A DNA stretch of 6,723 nucleotides, from assembly GCA_027489475.1 (NCBI GenBank), contig JAIXZQ010000298.1:1-6723 (forward strand), read 5' to 3'. The notes beneath the pieces were generated by a model. The model was not told the origin of the DNA. It was given only the letters and a program-made list of their open reading frames with translations, and did not search any database. The position numbers and the translations under genes were made by a program. Of this stretch, positions 1-5,532 are shown one piece after another (within the stretch, counting starts at the first letter, position 1; the number at the start of each line of letters is the position of its first letter). This DNA is from Methylophilus sp. GTDB lineage: Bacteria > Pseudomonadota > Gammaproteobacteria > Burkholderiales > Methylophilaceae.

Positions 1-33
1 GACGCCCTTTGTTGTTTGCTAATGACACATGAT
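1..33 (-). other. Left edge after lplT; possible start of another minus-strand gene
   Basis: Only 33 bases follow the lplT stop codon before the window ends. On the minus strand a GTG at 26-28 opens a frame that stays open to the edge (nine codons, reading V-S-L-A-N-N-K-G-V). An ATG three bases from the lplT stop runs into a TAG after three codons. No clear Shine-Dalgarno sequence precedes the GTG. This may be the first codons of a further operon member or simply untranslated sequence; nine residues are too few to recognise a family. No terminator hairpin is visible here. Confidence 0.2.
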
Positions 34-1215
34 TTAAACGCTATGGCGCTGGTCGGCGCGATGAATACGGTACAGCCAAGTAATTGCTGCCATGCTCAAA
101 ATAATAAATACGCCAAAAATCGCCACGATAGTATTGATATCTAGCTGCGCACCCACCATCCAAGTGTAAGCACCTAACAGCAATAAAATGCCGATATTCT
201 CGTTAAAATTTTGTACGGCAATGGAGTGGCCAGCCCCCAGCAGATGGTGTCCTCTGTGTTGCAGTAAAGAATTAAGAGGCACCAAAAAGTAACCCGACAA
301 CACGCCTATGACAAACAACAACAAGGCAGCCACCACCGGACTATGAATTAAAATCATGCACATCACCAAAATGCCCATATAAATGCCGGCAGGCAAGACT
401 TTCACGGCATTTTCAAGCTGTACATAGCGAGAGGCCAATACCGAGCCAACGGCAATCCCCACCGCTAAAATGGCAATTAAATAGGTGGCTTCCTGCTGGC
501 TAAATCCCAATCTGACATCTGCCCAGCGCAACACTACGAATTGCAAGGTGGCCCCTGCGCCCCAAAACAGAGTGGTCACTGCCAGTGAAACTTGGCCTTG
601 TGGATCCTTCCACAAAGTGACAAATGCATGCCAGAAATCCTTGAGTAAAAACCACAGTGTTTTTTGCGCCACTTGATGATCAATCGGTACTTTGGGGATG
701 TAGTAATTAAACAGCGCCGCCAACAGATACAAACACATGATGAATGCGATCCCAAGATAGGGGTTGTTAGCTGACAAGGTAGAGCCGAGAACCGGGCCTA
801 AAATAATGGCTGTGACAGTCGTGCCTTCCATCCAAGCATTGGCTTTAATCAACAAATGCGGCGGCAACATCTCGGTCAGAATGCCGTACTTGGCGGGTGA
901 ATAAGCCGCGGCACCAATGCCCACGACTGCATAAGCATACAACGGTGGCACGCCAGTGAGTGCCATCAGGCAGCCAATGAATTTGAGGCCATTACTCAAA
1001 AACATGACTTTGCCTTTAGGCAACGCATCGGCAAAGGGACCCACAAAAGGCGCCAGCACGATATATGAGATGACAAAAAACTCGCGCAATAAAGGCTCAT
1101 GCCAGCTAGGCGCATTCAGTTTTGACAACAGCGCGATGGCCGCAAACAGTAATGCGTTATCAGCGATTGCCGACAAAAACTGGGCAATCAGGAGGGTGTA
1201 AAAACCTTTAACCAT
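34..1215 (-). CDS. lplT: Lysophospholipid transporter LplT (MFS family)
   Basis: Inner-membrane permease of the major facilitator superfamily. In E. coli LplT flips lysophosphatidylethanolamine and lysophosphatidylglycerol to the inner leaflet, where Aas re-acylates them. The 393-residue product (E. coli about 397) is strongly hydrophobic with roughly twelve membrane segments. It carries family landmarks: AQFLSAIADNALLF near residues 11-24, PAKYGIL near 107-113, the FWGAG stretch near 217-221, and PLNSLLQHRGH followed by GAGHSIAVQNFNEN near 313-340. The listed start is the ATG at 1213-1215; a GTG directly before it (1216-1218) would add one residue. Neither has a good Shine-Dalgarno sequence. 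The gene lies about 21 nt after the PIN-PhoH gene, so it is probably cotranscribed and may depend on translational coupling. The acyltransferase gene aas, its usual E. coli neighbour, is not in the window and is not fused to this protein. The family call is firm; substrate range is inferred from homology. Confidence 0.95.
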   Translation of the reverse strand: MVKGFYTLLIAQFLSAIADNALLFAAIALLSKLNAPSWHEPLLREFFVISYIVLAPFVGPFADALPKGKVMFLSNGLKFIGCLMALTGVPPLYAYAVVGIGAAAYSPAKYGILTEMLPPHLLIKANAWMEGTTVTAIILGPVLGSTLSANNPYLGIAFIMCLYLLAALFNYYIPKVPIDHQVAQKTLWFLLKDFWHAFVTLWKDPQGQVSLAVTTLFWGAGATLQFVVLRWADVRLGFSQQEATYLIAILAVGIAVGSVLASRYVQLENAVKVLPAGIYMGILVMCMILIHSPVVAALLLFVIGVLSGYFLVPLNSLLQHRGHHLLGAGHSIAVQNFNENIGILLLLGAYTWMVGAQLDINTIVAIFGVFIILSMAAITWLYRIHRADQRHSV

Positions 1216-1224
1216 CACACTGGC

Positions 1225-1240
1225 GTAGACGTTGGTCTAC
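1225..1240 (-). repeat. Perfect 6-bp inverted repeat at the phoH-lplT junction
   Basis: GTAGAC, a four-base loop (CAAC on the minus strand) and GTCTAC form a perfect hairpin. The first arm contains the TAG stop of the PIN-PhoH gene (1237-1239) and the second ends nine bases before the lplT ATG. No T-run follows, so it does not look like an intrinsic terminator. It sits where the lplT ribosome binding site should be, and no Shine-Dalgarno match is seen there. A terminating ribosome would open it, which would couple lplT translation to the upstream gene. The repeat is certain; the function is inference. Confidence 0.4.
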
Positions 1241-2631
1241 AGCACCTCTGCAGCAAAATCGGCCAAGCGTGAACGCTCACCACGTACTAGAGTGATATGA
1301 CCGTTATGCGCCCAGTTTTTAAAACGATCGACCACATAGGTCAAGCCTGAGCTACCTTCAGTCAAATAAGGGGTGTCAATCTGCGAAATGTTGCCAAGAC
1401 AAACCACCTTGGTGCCTGGCCCCGCGCGCGTAATCAAGGTTTTCATCTGTTTGGGCGTCAAGTTTTGCGCTTCATCGATGATTAAAAACTTGTTCAAAAA
1501 GGTCCGGCCACGCATGAAGTTGAGTGATTTAATTTTAATACGCGTGCGTATTAGGTCTTGGGTAGCGGCCCGGCCCCATTCACCCACATCTTCGTCGGTT
1601 TTATTCAACACATCTAAGTTATCTTCCAAGGCGCCCATCCAAGGCGCCATTTTTTCTTCTTCAGTGCCGGGTAAAAAACCAATGTCTTCACCCACAGGTA
1701 CGGTGACCCGTGTCATGATAATTTCGGAATAGCGCTTTTTGTCTAGGGTTTGTGTCAAGGCGGCGGCCAAGGTCAGCAGTGTTTTTCCCGTTCCGGCTTG
1801 ACCCAGCAAGGTGACAAAATCAATGTCTGGATCCATCAACAAATTAAGCGCAAAGTTTTGTTCGCGGTTGCGCGCCGTGATGCCCCAGACGCTGTGTTTG
1901 GGGTTCATATGGTCGTGAACTACCTCTAAGATGGCGGCATTGTCTTCAATCTTGCGCACAATGGCGTGAAAGGGTTTGTTGTATTCATAAAACACAAACT
2001 CATTCACCAGCAATGACTTGACGATCGGGCCGACGATTTTATAGAACATCCGACCAGATTCTTGCCAAGAGTGCATGTCTTTGCTGTGTTGCTCCCAAAA
2101 TTCTTCTGGCAGTTCGCGCACGCCGGTGTACAGCATGTCGCTGTCTTCCAGCACTTTGTCGTTAAAATAATCCTCAGCCGCAACGCCCATGGCACGGGCT
2201 TTAATGCGGATATTGATATCTTTGCTGACCAGAATGACATTGCGTTGCGGATGCTGTTTTTTCAGCGCCAACACCACGCTGATAATTTGGTTATCGGCTT
2301 TGCTGCCAGCTAAGCCAGGCAGGTCAGTGGCGACATGCTCGGTTTGAAAAAACAGCTTGCCTGTCAGATGTCGGTTGCCTTGTATCGCCAGTGGACAGCC
2401 TTTTTCTAGCTCGGCGGAGGCGTTACCCCCCATGATTTCTTCTAAAAAGCGGCTGGCTTGCCGCGCATTGCGCGCTACTTCAGTCAGCCCCTTTTTATTG
2501 TTGTCCAGCTCCTCCAATGTCACCATTGGCAGATAAACGTCATGCTCTTCAAACCGAAATAACGATGACGGGTCATGCATCAACACATTGGTGTCGAGAA
2601 CAAACAGTTTATTCACTGGAGCGTGGGCCAT
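1237..2631 (-). CDS. PIN domain-PhoH ATPase fusion protein (PhoH2/YlaK type)
   Basis: A 464-residue cytoplasmic protein with two catalytic modules. The N-terminal PIN nuclease fold (about 7-150) shows the expected acidic residues: D13 in LDTNVL, E40/E41 in TLEELD, D113 in KADNQII and D138 in VSKDINI. After a linker region (about 170-255), the PhoH P-loop ATPase (about 256-464) has Walker A GQAGTGKT at 277-284, Walker B FLIIDEAQ at 382-389, the CLGNISQID motif near 411-419 and a terminal Arg-rich GERSR at 451-455. Mycobacterial PhoH2 of the same layout has been described as an ATP-driven RNA helicase and RNase, so RNA unwinding and cleavage is the likely role; the target is unknown. All key residues are present, so the gene appears intact. 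This differs from E. coli PhoH/YbeZ, which lack the PIN domain. The ATG at 2629-2631 lies 11 nt after the bcp stop with a weak Shine-Dalgarno sequence (AGTGA). The PIN domain alone is shared with toxins, but no antitoxin-like ORF is adjacent. Confidence 0.93.
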   Translation of the reverse strand: MAHAPVNKLFVLDTNVLMHDPSSLFRFEEHDVYLPMVTLEELDNNKKGLTEVARNARQASRFLEEIMGGNASAELEKGCPLAIQGNRHLTGKLFFQTEHVATDLPGLAGSKADNQIISVVLALKKQHPQRNVILVSKDINIRIKARAMGVAAEDYFNDKVLEDSDMLYTGVRELPEEFWEQHSKDMHSWQESGRMFYKIVGPIVKSLLVNEFVFYEYNKPFHAIVRKIEDNAAILEVVHDHMNPKHSVWGITARNREQNFALNLLMDPDIDFVTLLGQAGTGKTLLTLAAALTQTLDKKRYSEIIMTRVTVPVGEDIGFLPGTEEEKMAPWMGALEDNLDVLNKTDEDVGEWGRAATQDLIRTRIKIKSLNFMRGRTFLNKFLIIDEAQNLTPKQMKTLITRAGPGTKVVCLGNISQIDTPYLTEGSSGLTYVVDRFKNWAHNGHITLVRGERSRLADFAAEVL

Positions 2632-2632
2632 G

Positions 2633-2646
2633 GTAAATCACTTTAC
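2633..2646 (-). repeat. Short inverted repeat spanning the bcp stop codon
   Basis: On the minus strand GTAAA, loop GTGA and TTTAC form a 5-bp hairpin with a GNRA-class tetraloop. The left arm contains the bcp stop codon TAA (2643-2645) and the right arm ends two bases before the PIN-PhoH ATG. The weak Shine-Dalgarno candidate AGTGA overlaps the loop. The placement resembles the hairpin at the next junction. Being short and AT-rich, it could be chance; translational coupling is the functional guess. Confidence 0.3.
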
Positions 2647-3113
2647 GGTTGGAAAGACTGAATGCTGGCAAGCACCTCAGCGGCATGGCCATCCACTTTG
2701 ACCCCCCGCCATTCGCGCACAATCACGCCTTGCGGGTCAATCAAAAAGGTACTGCGCTCAATGCCGCGAACCTGCTTGCCATACATATTTTTATGTTTAA
2801 TCACATCAAATGCCTGACAGGCGATTTCTTCGCTGTCGCTGATCAGCTCAAAAGGAAAGCTGTATTTGGCTTTAAAGTTTTCATGTGATTTAAGACTGTC
2901 GCGCGAAATGCCAAATATCACGGCATTGGCGGCTTGAAACTCGGTATGCATATCTCTAAATTGCATGCCCTGGGTAGTACAGCCTGGGGTGGAATCTTTG
3001 GGATAAAAATACAGCACCAGAAATTGACCACGATAGTCTTGGCTATTGAATTGCACACCTGAGGTGGCTGCAAGGCTGAGTTCTGGGACGGGCGAATTTA
3101 ACATAGTCGTCAT
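2643..3113 (-). CDS. bcp: Thioredoxin-dependent peroxiredoxin, Bcp/PrxQ family
   Basis: Cytoplasmic thiol peroxidase that reduces H2O2 and organic hydroperoxides using thioredoxin- or glutaredoxin-type donors. From the ATG at 3111-3113 the product has 156 residues, as usual for the family. The peroxidatic site is YPKDSTPGCT with Cys45, and the conserved active-site Arg is R120 in GIERSTFLID. The Cys found five residues later in E. coli Bcp (Cys50, resolving) is Met here. A second Cys at position 99 (in IACQAF) matches E. coli Cys99. The enzyme may therefore work as a 1-Cys peroxiredoxin or use another partner. I chose the start at 3113 because GAAG lies eight bases upstream; a GTG at 3122 would add three residues and an ATG at 3104 would remove three, and neither has a better binding site. 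It is the first gene of the bcp-phoH-lplT block, after a spacer of about 84 bp that may hold its promoter. Confidence 0.93.
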   Translation of the reverse strand: MTTMLNSPVPELSLAATSGVQFNSQDYRGQFLVLYFYPKDSTPGCTTQGMQFRDMHTEFQAANAVIFGISRDSLKSHENFKAKYSFPFELISDSEEIACQAFDVIKHKNMYGKQVRGIERSTFLIDPQGVIVREWRGVKVDGHAAEVLASIQSFQP

Positions 3114-3127
3114 GGCGATCACTTCAT

Positions 3128-3162
3128 CACATTGTTGATAAAAAAATAAAAATTAGCAAGCA
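3128..3162 (-). promoter_or_regulatory. Possible promoter for the bcp-phoH-lplT block
   Basis: In the AT-rich spacer upstream of bcp the minus strand offers TTGCTA, then 17 bases of mostly T, then AACAAT. Each hexamer matches the sigma-70 consensus at four of six positions. The match is weak, but the spacing is right, and this is the only sizeable intergenic gap in the window. No OxyR-like site could be recognised by eye. Confidence 0.2.
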
Positions 3163-3179
3163 CAAAACAGCAGTTTTGC
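3140..3179 (-). terminator. Weak terminator-like hairpin after the histidine kinase gene
   Basis: Downstream of the kinase stop the minus strand has CAAAAC (3173-3178), a four-base loop TGCT, and GTTTTG (3163-3168), about ten bases before a T-rich tract (3140-3154, runs of five and seven T). The stem is AT-rich and the T-run is displaced, so this is at best an inefficient or partial intrinsic terminator. It lies at the boundary between the moeA-tonB-kinase block and the bcp block. Confidence 0.28.
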
Positions 3180-3197
3180 GACCGCATTTGACGCGCT

Positions 3198-4679
3198 TTA
3201 TTGCGGCAGCAAAATGGTAATGCGCGTGCCTCCATTGGGCGGACGCTCAAAGTGTAGGGTGCCTCCAAGCTCTTCACACACCTTAAAGGCAAAAGGAATA
3301 CCCAGCCCTGTCCCAAACCGTTTGGTGGTTGGGCCAGGAGTGAGTGCGTGCGGATCTGGCGTAAATGGCATACCAGGGCCTTGATCGGTGATGATTAAGG
3401 TCAGCCCCTGAGGGGACAACTGACACGCCAGCACAATCTCGGCGCCTTTGGGCGACGCTTCAAGCGCGTTTAGAAGCAGGTTATACAGTAATTGTTCCAA
3501 TAAATGTTCATCTGTCAGCACCAAGGCTTTAATGGTTGCACTGTTTTCACTGACAGTGACCTGTTTTTCATTGAGTTTGGGCTGCAAGGTCGATAGCGCG
3601 CCCTGCACAATCGACGACAACATCAATTGGTTGAGCATGGGTTTAATCGGATGTAGATAGGCCAACAAACTGCCCGTCCAACGCTCAAGCCGGTCCACGG
3701 TGTGGATGATGCCTTGAATAGACTCTAGACTGTCTTTATCCAACTGTGGATCATCAATCACTTGCGCGGTCGCGCGTATGCTGGCCAATGGGTTACGAAT
3801 ATTGTGCGCCAGCATGGGCACCAACAAGCCCATTGCCGCCTGCTTTTCGCTTTTCACCAAGGCGTCGCGGCTGGCAGCTAAATCTTCGGCCATCTTGTTA
3901 ATTTCACGCGACAGTGCCGCCAGTTCTTCAGCCCCAGCCTCAGGTACTTGATGGCTCAAATTGCCAGAGCTGATGGCATGGGTTGCCTGCATAATGTCGT
4001 TGATAGGATGGACAATCGCTTGCCGTAGAATCCGTCGTGAGTACACAATCAAAATGCAGCCCAGCAATAGCGGCAAAGACAACACCGCAATCGAATGCCG
4101 CCGTGCATCATCCAACCGCTGCTTGATTTCATTTTGTTTTAGCAACAAGAGTTGTTCGGCGCGTTTAGACACTTCTTCATAGTGTCTAAACACCCCGGTC
4201 TCCAAGTCTTGATAGATGGACTTTTGTGCTTTGCGGTCAGGATTGTTCTGGTAGCGATAAAACAAGGCCGGTGCTTCTTGCACCACACTGCGATATTTGC
4301 GCTCTATTTCCATCAACGCGTCACGCTCTTGCTGGTCAATGGCAATCAATTGCAACTGCGCAAGATGCTGCAAGATGGAAGTGGTGAATTGGTGGTATTC
4401 ACCGAGCGCCTTGTCCTCTTGCAAAAAAAAGGCATCGAACAGCTCTTTGCTTTGACGATACAGGTCACCGCGCACCAGATAAATTTCCTGTATCACACTG
4501 TTAATGCGCTGTGATTGTTTGGAGGCTTTGTCCCACAGGTAAATACCGTAGGCGCCGCTGGCCACTGCCAACACAATCAGGCCAATAAAATAAAAGTCAT
4601 GAAACAGTAGCAGATGCCAGAGCGGCTTGCTGCGGTCACGCCCACCAGTGGAGTTATCAACAGGGCGTGGTAGCCACAT
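3198..4679 (-). CDS. Membrane-bound HAMP sensor histidine kinase, orphan in this window
   Basis: A 493-residue two-component sensor kinase. A basic N-terminal tail is followed by TM1 (about 27-48), a largely helical extracytoplasmic region (about 50-195, no Cys, helical-bundle style), TM2 (about 196-216), HAMP (about 217-270), a HisKA dimerisation helix with phospho-acceptor His292 in AHNIRNPLAS, and a C-terminal HATPase. The ATPase shows the N box (N400, N404 in NLLLNALEAS), G1 DQGPGMP at 432-438, and TTKRFGTGLG at 451-460. The GTGLG box after TTK resembles NtrB/PilS-type kinases, which often pair with NtrC-type regulators; that partner class is inference. Next to the His is Asn rather than the usual Glu or Asp. 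The ligand is unknown. The ATG lies 2 nt after the tonB stop, with GGTGAG six bases upstream inside the end of tonB, so translation is probably coupled. No response regulator gene is present on either side within the window. Confidence 0.94.
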   Translation of the reverse strand: MWLPRPVDNSTGGRDRSKPLWHLLLFHDFYFIGLIVLAVASGAYGIYLWDKASKQSQRINSVIQEIYLVRGDLYRQSKELFDAFFLQEDKALGEYHQFTTSILQHLAQLQLIAIDQQERDALMEIERKYRSVVQEAPALFYRYQNNPDRKAQKSIYQDLETGVFRHYEEVSKRAEQLLLLKQNEIKQRLDDARRHSIAVLSLPLLLGCILIVYSRRILRQAIVHPINDIMQATHAISSGNLSHQVPEAGAEELAALSREINKMAEDLAASRDALVKSEKQAAMGLLVPMLAHNIRNPLASIRATAQVIDDPQLDKDSLESIQGIIHTVDRLERWTGSLLAYLHPIKPMLNQLMLSSIVQGALSTLQPKLNEKQVTVSENSATIKALVLTDEHLLEQLLYNLLLNALEASPKGAEIVLACQLSPQGLTLIITDQGPGMPFTPDPHALTPGPTTKRFGTGLGIPFAFKVCEELGGTLHFERPPNGGTRITILLPQ

Positions 4680-4681
4680 GG

Positions 4682-5530
4682 TTAGCTCACCAGTTTAAAG
4701 CTCACTGGCACGTTGGTCGATTTAAGTCGGCCACGCAAGATATCGTTAAATAAAGCCTTGAACTGCGATTTGCGTATGGTCGCAATCGCGGCGTCATCCA
4801 GCGCTTTGTTGCCGCTCGACTCGGTCACTTCAACGTTGACAATATTGCCTAGGTCGTCAAAGCTCACATGCAGATGCGTGATGCCCTCGATACCACGCTC
4901 CATAGCCATGCGTGGATAGCGCAGATTTTTTTGAATCTCGCGCTGGGCGGCTTCTCTAAACGCTGCGCGCGCAGCTTCATAATCGCCTTCACTTGGGCCG
5001 GTGGGTCTCACCGGTTCTGGTGGCGGCGGTGGAGGCGGCACCACGACCTCTGGCTTGCTTTCGCTGACACTGGGTTTGACCGCAATAATATTAGGTGGCG
5101 CGGGCTCAGTGACCGGGCGAGGTGGCTCAGCAGGCGGCTCAGAGACAGGCGTCACTTTTTGCGGCACCGGCGTCGGCGTCTTTAACTTGGGGGGAATGGG
5201 TTTGGGTGGCGGTTTTACCGGTTCTGGCTGCGGTGCCGGCGGCGTCACTGGGGCAGGGGGAGGGGGTTGCACCAACTCAATCTTGATTTCATCGCGTTTG
5301 GGCGGCGGGGTGTCCATCTGCGGTTTAGGCAAGCCAAACAAAATCAAGGCGTGCGCCAAGAGTGATGCAATTAAACACCACTCCAGCATAGGTTCTAACT
5401 GTTTGCTTGATTTTAAAACGGCTTGCACGCCAACACCTTGTATATTTGAGGGCCCCCACAGCGAGCCGACACTATAAGCGATTTTGGGGCTTTTACGCCA
5501 GTCTATCCCGGACATGGTTTCAGGTGGCAT
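4682..5530 (-). CDS. TonB-family energy transducer
   Basis: Periplasm-spanning protein that, with ExbB-ExbD, passes proton-motive force to outer-membrane TonB-dependent receptors. From the longest start it has 282 residues: an N-terminal tail of about 48, one membrane segment (about 49-66) holding the SxxxH signature of TonB (S56, H60), a Pro-rich span (about 75-180) with Glu-Pro and Lys-Pro stretches and a run of seven Pro at 165-171, then the TonB C-terminal domain (about 188-282) with YPRMAMERGIEG near 205-216 and a VEVTESSG-type strand near 233-240. E. coli TonB is about 239 residues. The start is uncertain. The ATG at 5528-5530 is 2 nt after the moeA stop with only a weak GGA upstream. 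A GTG at 5426-5428 (248 residues) has AAGGTG five bases upstream and gives a more typical short cytoplasmic tail; the ATG at 5387-5389 would start at the membrane segment. The kinase follows 2 nt downstream. No exbB or exbD is nearby, so the partners must be encoded elsewhere. Confidence 0.9.
   Translation of the reverse strand: MPPETMSGIDWRKSPKIAYSVGSLWGPSNIQGVGVQAVLKSSKQLEPMLEWCLIASLLAHALILFGLPKPQMDTPPPKRDEIKIELVQPPPPAPVTPPAPQPEPVKPPPKPIPPKLKTPTPVPQKVTPVSEPPAEPPRPVTEPAPPNIIAVKPSVSESKPEVVVPPPPPPPEPVRPTGPSEGDYEAARAAFREAAQREIQKNLRYPRMAMERGIEGITHLHVSFDDLGNIVNVEVTESSGNKALDDAAIATIRKSQFKALFNDILRGRLKSTNVPVSFKLVS
4686..4691 (-). promoter_or_regulatory. Ribosome binding site of the histidine kinase, inside tonB
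   Basis: GGTGAG on the minus strand lies within the last sense codons of tonB, six bases before the kinase ATG (4677-4679). It supports that ATG and indicates translation coupled to tonB. Confidence 0.6.
4991..5308 (-). repeat. Proline-rich repetitive spacer of the TonB protein
   Basis: Low-complexity coding stretch for residues about 75-180 of the TonB-family protein, rich in Pro with Lys, Glu and Val. It appears on the plus strand as G-rich sequence. An identical 11-base element, ACCGGTTCTGG, occurs at 5010-5020 and 5217-5227; it encodes the repeated PEPV unit. Such spans are extended and bridge the periplasm. The run of seven Pro at residues 165-171 is encoded by mixed Pro codons. Confidence 0.75.
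5434..5439 (-). promoter_or_regulatory. Candidate ribosome binding site for a shorter tonB start
   Basis: AAGGTG on the minus strand, five bases before the GTG at 5426-5428. It matches the anti-Shine-Dalgarno sequence better than anything upstream of the ATG at 5530, and so bears on which tonB start is used. Confidence 0.4.
5471..5476 (-). promoter_or_regulatory. Possible -10 element inside the 5' end of tonB
   Basis: TATAGT on the minus strand matches the sigma-70 -10 consensus at five of six positions. A start of transcription a few bases downstream would leave a leader of about 35 nt before the GTG at 5428. No good -35 hexamer is seen at 16-18 bases upstream, so it would need an activator or be a chance match. 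If real, tonB and the kinase could be expressed independently of moeA. Confidence 0.22.
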
Positions 5531-5532
5531 GC

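Noticed and set aside
1373..1732. Plus-strand open frame opposite the PhoH ATPase region
   Set aside because: It mirrors conserved ATPase codons of the minus-strand gene and has no features of its own.
1237..2631. Toxin-antitoxin module based on the PIN domain
   Set aside because: The PIN domain is fused to a full PhoH ATPase and no small antitoxin-like ORF lies upstream; the flanking genes are bcp and lplT.
3119..3316. Small minus-strand open frame overlapping the kinase 3' end and the spacer
   Set aside because: It is another frame of the HATPase region continued into the spacer; composition is not protein-like and it has no supporting binding site.
4152..4514. Plus-strand open frame of about 120 codons opposite the kinase sensor region
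   Set aside because: No recognisable motif, and it lies wholly inside a well-supported kinase gene; an overlap shadow.
5440..5465. G/C-rich GGGGGCCC stretch near the tonB 5' end as a terminator after moeA
   Set aside because: GGGCCC is a short palindrome without a usable loop, and no T-run follows on the minus strand.
5001..5477. Long Gly-rich plus-strand open frame opposite tonB
   Set aside because: It is the antisense of Pro codons in the TonB spacer: low complexity, no domain, no convincing start site. The minus-strand TonB protein explains the sequence fully.
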